From: Chloroflexota bacterium
GTDB taxonomy: Bacteria > Chloroflexota > Limnocylindria > Limnocylindrales > CSP1-4
Direction of reading: 5' to 3'
Assembly: GCA_021786265.1 (NCBI GenBank)
Contig: JAJYNP010000359.1
Span: 1 to 6,965 of the forward strand
DNA length: 6,965 bases
The position numbers and the translations under genes are program-made. Numbering within the stretch: position 1 is the stretch's first letter; each line of letters starts with the position of its first letter. Below, piece after piece: positions 1 to 5,677 of the stretch. The notes under the pieces are model-generated. The model did not search any database, was not told the DNA's origin, and saw only the letters and a list, made by a program, of their open reading frames with translations.

Positions 1-303
1 CGGCGAGGAGGTCTGCGAGGGCGGGGCGGCCGACGGAATCGACGCGGCGGGCGATGCGGCCGACGATGGCGGGAGGAGGCCCACCGGGCTCGCGCGCGGG
101 GGGAGGACCCCGGCGCCGACCGGTCCCGTGCCGGCGCGACCCGCGCCCGAGGGATTCGCACCCCCGTGGTCACCTGGACTGCCGGGCGCAGCCCACAGGG
201 CGGCCGCCAGCAGCACCAGGACGGCACCGGTCGCGGCGAACCCCGCCATCAGGGATCGCCGGGCGCGGGCTGGCGGCGAGTCGCCGTTCACGGGCTGCTC
301 CAT
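1..303 (-). CDS. Membrane-anchored or exported protein of unknown function (5' part, truncated by window edge)
   Basis: An open frame of 101 codons runs from an ATG at 303-301 to the left edge without a stop; only the N-terminus is present. The product begins MEQPVNGDSPPARARRS, a short cytoplasmic stretch ending in several Arg. A hydrophobic helix follows at about residues 19-39 (MAGFAATGAVLVLLAAALWA). The rest, residues 40-101, is low-complexity Gly/Pro/Ser/Ala, like a disordered extracellular linker. No lipobox cysteine is visible, so it is either a single-pass anchored protein or has an uncleaved or cleavable signal. Codons end almost always in G or C, as in the neighbours. There is no Shine-Dalgarno, but a TACCGT hexamer sits 8 nt upstream of the ATG, suggesting a leaderless transcript. 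The layout (short N-tail, helix, Pro/Ser/Ala linker) resembles the beta-propeller protein at 3246-4442, so a folded extracellular domain may lie beyond the edge. Family not recognised. Confidence 0.62.
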   Translation of the reverse strand, partial: MEQPVNGDSPPARARRSLMAGFAATGAVLVLLAAALWAAPGSPGDHGGANPSGAGRAGTGPVGAGVLPPRASPVGLLPPSSAASPAASIPSAAPPSQTSSP

Positions 304-317
304 CGGTCGCGACGGTA
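304..317 (-). promoter_or_regulatory. Candidate leaderless -10 element for the 303-1 gene
   Basis: Read on the minus strand, TACCGT (312-317) is separated by 8 nt from the ATG at 303. A transcript starting 6-7 nt after this TANNNT element would begin at or within two bases of the start codon. No convincing -35 was seen. The same hexamer precedes the other minus-strand gene (4449-4454). Confidence 0.4.
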
Positions 318-447
318 CACCTGCCACGCCGAGGGGGCCCCGAACGGCCGTTCTCGCGGGGATGTCGCCCTCGCGAGGATGTCATGGTCGCCCATCTCGG
401 CGCCGGGGCCGTGGACGCCGCGAACGTGAGCGCATTGCCTCCTCTGC

Positions 448-459
448 TAGCGTGAGGCG
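448..459 (+). promoter_or_regulatory. Candidate leaderless -10 element for the nitroreductase gene
   Basis: TAGCGT (448-453) fits TANNNT and lies exactly 6 nt before the ATG at 460, so transcription would start at the start codon. No Shine-Dalgarno precedes the ATG, which agrees with leaderless translation. No good -35 is seen at 16-20 nt upstream. Confidence 0.45.
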
Positions 460-1041
460 ATGACACAGCCGACCCCTGAAGCACCGCGCCCCCAGCCGAT
501 CTCTTCCGCCGAACGAGTGCGTCCCCTGGTCCGTACCCGGCAGTACCGCGAATTCACCGGCGATCCCCCCGACCAGGCCGCCCTCGAGGCGATCACCGAG
601 GTCGCGCGGTGGTCGGGCAGCAGCAACAACGAGCAGCCCTGGCGGTTCATCGTGATCCGCAGCCCGGAGACCCTGCGCCGGATCGCGGCGGCGGGCCTGC
701 CGCAGACTCGTCCCCTGCAGACCGCGCCGGTCGCCATCGCGATCGCGATTCCAGTGGATCACGACCGGGCGATCTCCCGCGCGTTCGACGACGGCCGCGC
801 CGCGGAACGGATGCTCATCGCCGCGTCGATGCTCGGCCTCGGCGCGGGGGTCGCCTGGATCCGTCCCGACGTTCGGGACGGGGTGGGCGAGCTCCTCGGG
901 CTGCCGGCCGATCGGTTCGTGCGGACCCTGCTTGCCGTGGGTCACCCGACCGACGCGGCGCGCCGGCCCAAGTCGGCTCCGGGACAGGCGCGACTGCCGC
1001 GCGAGCAGGTCGTGTTCGAGGAACGCTGGCCGACGGCGTAG
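460..1041 (+). CDS. Nitroreductase-family FMN-dependent oxidoreductase
   Basis: The 193-residue product fits the short nitroreductase fold, soluble enzymes that bind FMN and use NAD(P)H to reduce nitro, quinone or related groups. Visible family marks are the N-terminal Arg-rich FMN phosphate site (RTRQYREF, residues 25-32), the central segment SGSSNNEQPWRF (52-63) with the usual Asn/Gln/Pro-Trp layout, the helix DDGRAAERMLIAASMLGLG that packs at the dimer interface, and the late strand LLAVGHP. Length is normal for the compact subfamily. The ATG at 460 is preferred because a TANNNT hexamer lies 6 nt upstream and no Shine-Dalgarno is present. The gene is monocistronic, divergent from the 303-1 gene and followed by a 224-nt gap. 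The physiological substrate cannot be told; members include nitroreductases, enoate-type and dehalogenase-like enzymes. Confidence 0.9.
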   Translation: MTQPTPEAPRPQPISSAERVRPLVRTRQYREFTGDPPDQAALEAITEVARWSGSSNNEQPWRFIVIRSPETLRRIAAAGLPQTRPLQTAPVAIAIAIPVDHDRAISRAFDDGRAAERMLIAASMLGLGAGVAWIRPDVRDGVGELLGLPADRFVRTLLAVGHPTDAARRPKSAPGQARLPREQVVFEERWPTA

Positions 1042-1057
1042 CCGGGTGAGGCCCCGG

Positions 1058-1090
1058 TCTCCAGCGAGGCGTAACCCTCTCCAGCGAGGC
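1058..1090 (+). repeat. 13-bp exact direct repeat with 20-bp period (candidate operator)
   Basis: TCTCCAGCGAGGC occurs at 1058-1070 and again at 1078-1090, separated by 7 nt. The 20-bp period is close to two helical turns, as expected for a dimeric regulator on one DNA face. It lies about 95-127 bp upstream of the putative -10 of the response-regulator operon. OmpR-family regulators typically bind direct repeats, so autoregulation is a reasonable inference. Duplication by slippage is the alternative. Confidence 0.5.
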
Positions 1091-1184
1091 ACCACCGTAT
1101 CAGGGGCGCCGTAATCGATCCGAAAGGCGGGCGGGTCGAGACTGCGCGGGTGTCACCGCCACCCCGGTCCCCGAGAGCCGCGCA

Positions 1185-1190
1185 GATAAT
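1185..1190 (+). promoter_or_regulatory. Candidate -10 element for the two-component operon
   Basis: GATAAT matches five of six bases of TATAAT and is the most AT-rich spot in this gap. Transcription would begin near 1196-1198. That is just before overlapping out-of-phase ATGs at 1199 and 1203 and about 69 nt before the preferred GTG start at 1266. No clear -35 was found. Confidence 0.4.
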
Positions 1191-1250
1191 GGGACGCCAT
1201 GCATGCGGAACCTGATGCCCGCCGCCGGGTCACGCCCGCCGGCCCGCGCC

Positions 1251-1255
1251 GGAGG
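1251..1255 (+). promoter_or_regulatory. Ribosome binding site that decides the response-regulator start
   Basis: GGAGG at 1251-1255 lies 10 nt upstream of the GTG at 1266. The upstream in-frame ATG at 1203 has no such site. This, with protein alignment logic (receiver domains start at the first beta strand), favours 1266. Confidence 0.6.
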
Positions 1256-1265
1256 CCCTGACACC

Positions 1266-1934
1266 GTGCGGATCCTCGTGGCCGAGGACGATCCCGGGCT
1301 GCGCGAGGTGCTGGTCGAGGGCCTCCAGGACCAGGGCTACCAGGTGGACGCCGTGGAGCGCGGCGACGACGCCATCCTGCAGCTCAGGTTCTACGAGTAC
1401 GACGTGGCCATCATCGACTGGCGCATGCCCGGCGCACCGGGGATCGACGTGGTCGCCTGGGCGCGCAGCCACGACCGCCCCACCGCCCTCCTGATGCTCA
1501 CCGCGCGCGACGCGCCCCCCGACCGGATCCGGGGACTGGACGCCGGCGCGGACGACTACCTGGTGAAGCCCTTCGATTTCGGCGAGCTGCTGGCCCGAAT
1601 CCGGGCGCTCCAGCGCCGCCCCCGGGGCGTGGACGGCCCGGTCGTGGAACGCGGCGCCCTCGCGCTCGACCCGGTGCGCCGCGAGATCACCGTCGGCGGG
1701 CGGCCGCTGAACCTGACCACCACGGAGTACAACATCCTCGAGCTGCTGATGCGCCGCTCGCCCGCGGTCGTGGACCGCAAGGCGATCGCAGAGCACGCCT
1801 GGCGCGACGAGACCGATCCGCTCGGCTCCAACGCCATCGACGTCCAGCTGAGTCGCCTGCGCGCGAAACTGCCGGCCGCCGGCGTATGGATCGTCACGGT
1901 CCGCGGCGCGGGCTACCGCCTGGAGCCGATGTGA
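1266..1934 (+). CDS. OmpR/PhoB-family DNA-binding response regulator
   Basis: The 222-residue product is the cytoplasmic output half of a two-component system. A receiver domain fills residues 1-118: VRILVAEDD with acidic residues E7-D8-D9, phospho-acceptor D51 in AIIDWRMPG, the switch Thr T79 in MLTARD, and K101 in DDYLVKPF. All catalytic residues are present. The C-terminal 100 residues form a winged-helix DNA-binding domain (LTTTEYNILELL, SNAIDVQLSRLRAKL, TVRGAGYRL). An in-frame ATG at 1203 would add 21 Pro/Ala/Gly-rich residues. I prefer GTG 1266 because it begins exactly at the first receiver strand, has GGAGG 10 nt upstream and gives a standard length. The gene overlaps the kinase gene by four bases. 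Regulated genes are unknown; the repeat at 1058-1090 is a candidate autoregulatory site. Confidence 0.95.
   Translation: MRILVAEDDPGLREVLVEGLQDQGYQVDAVERGDDAILQLRFYEYDVAIIDWRMPGAPGIDVVAWARSHDRPTALLMLTARDAPPDRIRGLDAGADDYLVKPFDFGELLARIRALQRRPRGVDGPVVERGALALDPVRREITVGGRPLNLTTTEYNILELLMRRSPAVVDRKAIAEHAWRDETDPLGSNAIDVQLSRLRAKLPAAGVWIVTVRGAGYRLEPM
1922..1925 (+). promoter_or_regulatory. Ribosome binding site inside the regulator gene that sets the kinase start
   Basis: GGAG at 1922-1925 lies 5 nt before the GTG at 1931. This favours the four-base GTGA overlap over the more upstream in-frame ATG at 1886, and implies translational coupling of kinase to regulator. Confidence 0.6.
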
Positions 1935-3214
1935 ACGTGCCCGGCCGGCTGAGCCTCCGCGGACGTCGCGAGGGTCGGCGGGGCCAGGACGTCCGGGCGA
2001 CCTCGATCCGCGTGGCCCTCTCCGCCGCGGCGGTGGTGGGCGTGGCGTATCTCGTGGTGGCCGCGGCGGTGGTGCTGATCGTCACCCGCACGCTGACCGC
2101 CCAGATCGACGGGCGGCTCGCGATGTCCCTTGCGCAGATCGGCCGCGAGCCGCCGCCACAGACCGCGGGCTTCGGGGCACCTCCGCCGGAGCGGCCGTTC
2201 GGTCCCCCCGTCATCGTGTGGACCGTCCACGCGGACGGCGATGTCACCTGCAACACCTCCAACGCGGTGCTGCCGGCCGCCTACCGGACGGTGAGCACGC
2301 CACGGACCGTCGCGATCAACAACGCCGAGGTGCGCATCACGGGGGCCGCGGCCGGTGGCCAGTACGTGGTCGTGGGCCAGACCATGGAGAGCGTCTCGCA
2401 GGCCCAGTCGACCGTCATCGTCGCCGAGGCGATCATCGGCCCGATCCTGTTGCTGCTGGTGTTCCTCGGCGCCGTGGGCATCGGACGCCGCGTGGCCGCC
2501 CCGATCGAGCGCGCCCGGCAGCGCCAGCTCGAGTTCACCGCCGACGCCTCGCACGAGCTGCGCACCCCGCTCTCGGTGATCGAGGCACAGACCAGCCTGG
2601 CGCTGTCGCAGGACCGCTCCGAGACGTGGTACCGAACCGCCTTCCAGCGCGTGGACCACGAGAACAAGCGCATCCGGCGGCTGGTTGACGACATGCTCTG
2701 GCTGGCCCGCTTCGACGCCGCCCAGGGGCAGCCGAAGGCGGAACCCGTGGATGCCGGCGTGCTGGCCGCCCAGACCGCGGACCGATTCGGGGTCGTCGCG
2801 GAGACCCGGCGACTGTCGCTCCGGGTCCACCCGGCGCCCGGATCCAGCGTCATCGCGGTGCCTCCCGAGTGGCTGGACCGGCTCCTGGGCGTGCTGCTCG
2901 ACAACGCCTGCCGCTACTCGCCCGAGGGCGGCTCGGTCGACGTGTCCGTGACCCACGACGGCACGCGGGTCAGGGTGACGGTGGACGATTCCGGGCCCGG
3001 GATCCCGCCCGATGAGCGGATTCGTATCTTCGACCGCTTCCACCGGGCGACCGACACGCCGGGCGGCGCCGGGCTGGGCCTGGCCATCGCCGACGCCATC
3101 GTCAGGGCTTCCGGGGGTCGCTGGCGGATCGGAACCTCTCCGGCGGGCGGTGCGAGCATGTCGGTCAGCTGGGCGAGGGCGCTGGCCGACGCGGGCGAGA
3201 CCAGGCCCGGGTGA
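1931..3214 (+). CDS. Membrane sensor histidine kinase, HAMP-less
   Basis: The 427-residue product is the sensor partner of the upstream regulator. A basic N-tail (1-27) precedes TM1 (about 28-51). An extracytoplasmic sensor region of about 110 residues with one cysteine (VTCNTSN) follows, then TM2 (about 162-184). The dimerisation/phosphotransfer segment starts almost at once: EFTADASHELRTPL with H208 as phospho-acceptor. The ATP-binding domain has the N box LLDNACRYSPEGG (N325), G1 box DDSGPGIPPDE, F box FDRFHRA and G2 box GGAGLGLAIAD, all intact. Only about 23 residues separate TM2 from H208, so a normal HAMP of about 50 residues cannot fit; AAPIERARQRQ is a short linker. The start chosen overlaps the regulator stop as GTGA, with GGAG 5 nt upstream. 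An ATG at 1886 would add 15 residues. The ligand is unknown. Confidence 0.94.
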   Translation: MNVPGRLSLRGRREGRRGQDVRATSIRVALSAAAVVGVAYLVVAAAVVLIVTRTLTAQIDGRLAMSLAQIGREPPPQTAGFGAPPPERPFGPPVIVWTVHADGDVTCNTSNAVLPAAYRTVSTPRTVAINNAEVRITGAAAGGQYVVVGQTMESVSQAQSTVIVAEAIIGPILLLLVFLGAVGIGRRVAAPIERARQRQLEFTADASHELRTPLSVIEAQTSLALSQDRSETWYRTAFQRVDHENKRIRRLVDDMLWLARFDAAQGQPKAEPVDAGVLAAQTADRFGVVAETRRLSLRVHPAPGSSVIAVPPEWLDRLLGVLLDNACRYSPEGGSVDVSVTHDGTRVRVTVDDSGPGIPPDERIRIFDRFHRATDTPGGAGLGLAIADAIVRASGGRWRIGTSPAGGASMSVSWARALADAGETRPG

Positions 3215-3228
3215 TCGGTCGGCCCCGG

Positions 3229-3244
3229 GTCCGGCCGGCCGGAC
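3229..3244. terminator. Perfect 16-bp palindrome between convergent stops (candidate bidirectional terminator)
   Basis: GTCCGGCCGGCCGGAC is a perfect palindrome that can fold as a six-base stem with a four-base loop on either strand. It sits in the 31-nt gap between the kinase stop (3214) and the stop of the minus-strand propeller gene (3246). No T-run follows on either side, so it is not a classical intrinsic terminator. Position rather than sequence argues for a termination or anti-readthrough role. Confidence 0.4.
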
Positions 3245-3245
3245 T

Positions 3246-4442
3246 TCAGGGCGCCGTGGCCCCCGTACTGCCCCCGAGGGTCGCGAGCAGCGCGGCGGTC
3301 GAGGCGGGGACGGGATCCAGGCCGTCCGGGTTGTACAGGTGGTCGGCGGCCGTGCCCGGGATCCCCAGGTGGCCGTACTGCCAGACGATTCGGTGCGTGG
3401 CCGGGTCGATCACGTCGACCGTCTGGCCGAAGTCATTGGTGACCGCGATGTTCCCGTTGGAGAGGCGCACCGCCAGCGACGGGTTCGAGAGCATCCCGGG
3501 CCCGCTGCGCACGTCGTAGCGCCAGACGACCCGCCCCGCGGGCGTGACCTCCTCGATCTGTCCGGGCGTGGAGTAGTCGACCACCAGCACGTTCCCGTTG
3601 GGCAGGAGCTGGGCGTCGGACGGGTAGGCGATATCGCGCAGGTGGATCGCCCACACCAGCCGTCCCTGGGCGTCGAGCCGGTCCACCCAGCTTCCGCCGA
3701 TCTCGGTGACCAGCATGCCGCCGTCCGCCAGCGGCACGTCCCCGTTCGGGGCCGCGTACGAGACGGGCGGGTCGTGGCGGCGGACTCCCGTGAGCCCCAC
3801 CTGGCGAACGATCTGCTTCGAGGGCGAGATGAACAGCACTCGCTCGTTCCTGATGTCGGCCACGGTGACGGTGCCGTCGGGCAGGACGTAGGCGTCGTCG
3901 GGCCCGTTCAGGTAGCCGGGCGCACTGCCGGGCCGACCCGTGTGCCCGTACTGCCACACGATCTTCCGCGTCGCGATGTCGATGATCGAGACGGTGTGGG
4001 CGTTCTCCTGGTTGATCACGATGTGGGCGCCGTCCGGCGTGAAGAAGGCGTCGTCCGGGCCCCAGGACTGCGATCCGCTCGGACCGCCGGGATCGATGGT
4101 CATCGACCAGACGATCCGCTTCGCCGGCGTGACGATCAGCAGGCGGTCGTTGCCGCGGTCGGCGATCAGCAGGTCGCCGGGAAGGGGGCCCGTGGATACC
4201 GCCGGCGATGGGCTCGGCGACGTGCCGGCTGCCAGCGCGGCCTGGGGGGATGTCCCGGGCGCCGATGCCGCGCCCTCCTGCGGGGACGAGCCCGCGACGG
4301 CGGCGGAGGAGACGGTTGCCACTCCCGGACCGGGACCCGCGGGCGTGCTCGAGCTGGCGATGTGGGCCAGGACGACGCCCCCGGCCAGCACGACGACGAG
4401 GGCCGCGATCAGGGCGGCGTTGGGCAGAGGTCTGTGGGGCAT
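3246..4442 (-). CDS. Membrane-anchored six-repeat beta-propeller protein (PQQ/NHL/arylsulfotransferase-like)
   Basis: The 398-residue product has a short N-tail, one hydrophobic helix (about residues 9-28), a Ser/Pro/Ala/Gly-rich linker to about residue 88, then a propeller-like domain to the C-terminus, predicted outside the membrane. Six units can be read by eye. Each has a strand with an Asp/Asn turn followed by a charged turn and an Ile-Val-Trp strand: TPAKRIVW, IATRKIVWQYG, SPSKQIVRQVG, DAQGRLVWAI, TPAGRVVWRYD, DPATHRIVWQYG. Linkers repeat the pattern (N/D)GPDDAxxxPDG or LPNGN. This suits PQQ-like, NHL or arylsulfotransferase-type propellers. No lipobox or catalytic signature was recognised, so binding or scaffolding is as likely as catalysis. 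The ATG at 4442 is preceded 6 nt away by TACCGT, pointing to a leaderless mRNA. Convergent with the kinase gene and divergent from the DsbA-like gene. Confidence 0.85.
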   Translation of the reverse strand: MPHRPLPNAALIAALVVVLAGGVVLAHIASSSTPAGPGPGVATVSSAAVAGSSPQEGAASAPGTSPQAALAAGTSPSPSPAVSTGPLPGDLLIADRGNDRLLIVTPAKRIVWSMTIDPGGPSGSQSWGPDDAFFTPDGAHIVINQENAHTVSIIDIATRKIVWQYGHTGRPGSAPGYLNGPDDAYVLPDGTVTVADIRNERVLFISPSKQIVRQVGLTGVRRHDPPVSYAAPNGDVPLADGGMLVTEIGGSWVDRLDAQGRLVWAIHLRDIAYPSDAQLLPNGNVLVVDYSTPGQIEEVTPAGRVVWRYDVRSGPGMLSNPSLAVRLSNGNIAVTNDFGQTVDVIDPATHRIVWQYGHLGIPGTAADHLYNPDGLDPVPASTAALLATLGGSTGATAP

Positions 4443-4480
4443 CGCCGAACGGTACCGGACCCGGATGAGCCGCGGGTCAA
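4443..4480 (-). promoter_or_regulatory. Candidate promoter of the beta-propeller gene (leaderless)
   Basis: On the minus strand TTGACC (4475-4480) is followed after 20 nt by TACCGT (4449-4454), then 6 nt and the ATG at 4442. The -10 position predicts a transcript starting at the ATG. The 20-nt spacer is longer than the sigma-70 norm, so the -35 assignment is weak. Confidence 0.45.
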
Positions 4481-4521
4481 CATCGGGTTAGGTTTCGACA
4501 CACTTCCCCACTCCCGCGCGC

Positions 4522-4615
4522 GGCACTCGGGTGCGGCACTCGGGTGCGGCGCTCGGGTGCGGCGTTGGTGCGGCGTTCGGGTGCGGCGTTGGTGCGGCGT
4601 TCGGGTGCGGCGCTC
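4522..4615. repeat. Degenerate 13/11-bp tandem repeat array
   Basis: Eight consecutive units of GGCRYTCGGGTGC and shorter GGCGTTGGTGC, with lengths 13, 13, 13, 11, 13, 11, 13 and a partial 7, fill 4522-4615. The 11-bp units lack two bases of the TCGG segment, giving a 24-bp higher-order unit repeated twice (4561-4584 and 4585-4608). The array lies in the 331-nt divergent intergenic region, about 100 bp upstream of the DsbA-like promoter and 80 bp upstream of the propeller start. Units touch without spacers, so it is not a CRISPR. Origin by slippage is likely; a regulatory role is possible. Confidence 0.85.
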
Positions 4616-4650
4616 ATGGTCGAGTCCCGCCGCGGGCCGGGCCGGTCACC

Positions 4651-4683
4651 ATGTGTGTTGACCCGGTCGCGATGCGTGTTGTC
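4651..4683 (+). repeat. Imperfect 12-bp direct repeat with 21-bp period upstream of the redox operon
   Basis: ATGTGTGTTGAC (4651-4662) and ATGCGTGTTGTC (4672-4683) match at 10 of 12 positions with a 21-bp period, two helical turns. They end about 30 bp before the -10 of the DsbA-like gene, a usual place for activator sites. The first copy also sits within GGTCA-N10-TGACC (4644-4663). Confidence 0.4.
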
Positions 4684-4689
4684 AGTCGA

Positions 4690-4719
4690 TTGCGCAAGTA
4701 CGCAACTAGGTGCTAGCAT
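4690..4719 (+). promoter_or_regulatory. Promoter and inverted-repeat operator candidate for the DsbA-like/CcdA-like operon
   Basis: TAGCAT at 4714-4719 is preceded by TGC (extended -10 form) and predicts a start near 4726, giving a leader of about 48 nt. TTGCGC at 4690-4695 is 18 nt upstream and could be a weak -35. The same bases form TTGCGC-AAGT-ACGCAA (4690-4705), an inverted repeat with one mismatch that recurs as a perfect version at 6536-6551. A protein bound here would cover the -35 region. Confidence 0.5.
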
Positions 4720-4773
4720 CGCGGAGGCCCGCCACGGCCGATCCGCGGCGCACGGTACCGGAGGCTATCGCTC

Positions 4774-5625
4774 GTGTCCCGTCGCAACCGCAGATCCCGG
4801 GGTCGATCCCCCGACCGCGCGCGCCCCGCGGGGGCGCGGTCGAGCCCGCCGCCGCAGCCGGCTGAGGCAGCGGCCGAGCAGCAGCGCCCGTCCCCGGATC
4901 GATCGGCGGCGGCAGCCGAGGGGTCCCGCCCGGCGGCCCGGAGACCCCGGACGGTCGCCGGGGGGTCGCGTCGCACCGGTGGACGGCGCCCGGGATCGCG
5001 CCTGCGGCGCTGGGCCTTCCCCGGACTGATGACGCTCGCCGGCGTTGCGGCCGTCGCGATCGTGGTGGCCGGCGTGAGCGCGGCGACCGCACCGCCCGTC
5101 CATGCCGCGACGCCCACGCTGGGCGCGTCGACGGCACCGGTGACGATCGTCGAGTACGCCGACTACCAGTGCCCGTACTGCGCCACCTGGGCGAAGACGG
5201 TCGAGCCGCAGATCAAGCAGGCCTACATCGATACCGGCAAGGTCAGGCTGGAGTGGCACGACATGGCCTGGATGGGGGGCGAATCGAAGGACGCCGCGAA
5301 CGCCGCCCGATGCGCCGGCGACCAGGGCCAGTTCTGGGCGTACCACGACCTGCTGTACAGGTCGCAGGCGGGGCAGAACAGCGGCGCGTTCTCGAAGGAC
5401 CGCCTCAAGGCCTTCGGGCAGCAGCTCGGGCTGAAGGCGGCCACCTTCGACGCGTGCGTCGACTCGGACAAGTACGGCGGGGCGGTACAGGCGGACTTCG
5501 CGCAGGCGGCGAAACTCGGCATCACCGGGACCCCGGCCTTCTTCGTCAACGGCCAGCGGATCGACGGAGCGCAGCCGTACTCCGCGTTCCAGTCCGCCAT
5601 CGACTCCGCGCTGGCCGGCCAGTGA
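4774..5625 (+). CDS. Membrane-anchored DsbA-like thiol:disulfide oxidoreductase (BdbD/DsbG type)
   Basis: The 283-residue product carries a thioredoxin-fold domain with an inserted helical region, used to make, break or isomerise disulfides outside the membrane. Residues 1-80 are an unusual Arg/Pro/Ala-rich, probably disordered cytoplasmic tail. A helix follows at about 82-106 (GLMTLAGVAAVAIVVAG). The catalytic domain starts near 113: VEYADYQCPYC with C133 and C136, then the cis-Pro loop GITGTPAFFVNG (P254). Two more cysteines, C180 and C228, lie in the helical insert and could form a structural or second redox disulfide. Start GTG 4774 has GGAGG at 4760-4764, 9 nt upstream. A CcdA-like gene follows 52 nt downstream on the same strand, so this protein is its likely thiol partner. 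CPYC alone does not settle oxidase versus isomerase/reductase function. Confidence 0.92.
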   Translation: MSRRNRRSRGRSPDRARPAGARSSPPPQPAEAAAEQQRPSPDRSAAAAEGSRPAARRPRTVAGGSRRTGGRRPGSRLRRWAFPGLMTLAGVAAVAIVVAGVSAATAPPVHAATPTLGASTAPVTIVEYADYQCPYCATWAKTVEPQIKQAYIDTGKVRLEWHDMAWMGGESKDAANAARCAGDQGQFWAYHDLLYRSQAGQNSGAFSKDRLKAFGQQLGLKAATFDACVDSDKYGGAVQADFAQAAKLGITGTPAFFVNGQRIDGAQPYSAFQSAIDSALAGQ

Positions 5626-5677
5626 GCGGTCGCCGCGCCGGCCGGTGAGCGCACCGATCGAGCGCAAGCGGTAGCGC

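Noticed and set aside
1042..1057. Hairpin CCGGG-TGAGGC-CCCGG after the nitroreductase stop as a terminator
   Set aside because: The stem is only five base pairs and has no T-run; such stems are common by chance at this GC content.
382..1095. Minus-strand 237-codon ORF over the nitroreductase gene
   Set aside because: It is a shadow frame; the plus-strand product shows clear nitroreductase motifs and a good start.
1886..1930. Upstream ATG start for the histidine kinase
   Set aside because: The GTG at 1931 has GGAG 5 nt upstream and gives the common GTGA overlap; the extra 15 residues show no family character.
4522..4615. CRISPR array
   Set aside because: Repeat units are 11-13 bp and touch each other; there are no spacers and no cas genes.
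3012..4661. Long 549-codon plus-strand open frame
   Set aside because: It is antisense to the propeller gene and overlaps the kinase gene. Its Arg/Gly/Asp-rich product has no domain, whereas the minus strand encodes a regular propeller with the right codon bias.
4477..4719. Minus-strand 80-codon ORF with AAPERRTN repeats
   Set aside because: It is created by the tandem repeat array, has no Shine-Dalgarno or leaderless promoter, and overlaps the promoter of the DsbA-like gene.
5614..5659. Duplicated GCCGGCCRGTGAGC around the DsbA-like stop codon, and a 9-codon ORF from GTG 5645
   Set aside because: Only about 14 bp is similar, in very GC-rich sequence, and the mini-ORF has no ribosome binding site; probably chance or slippage.
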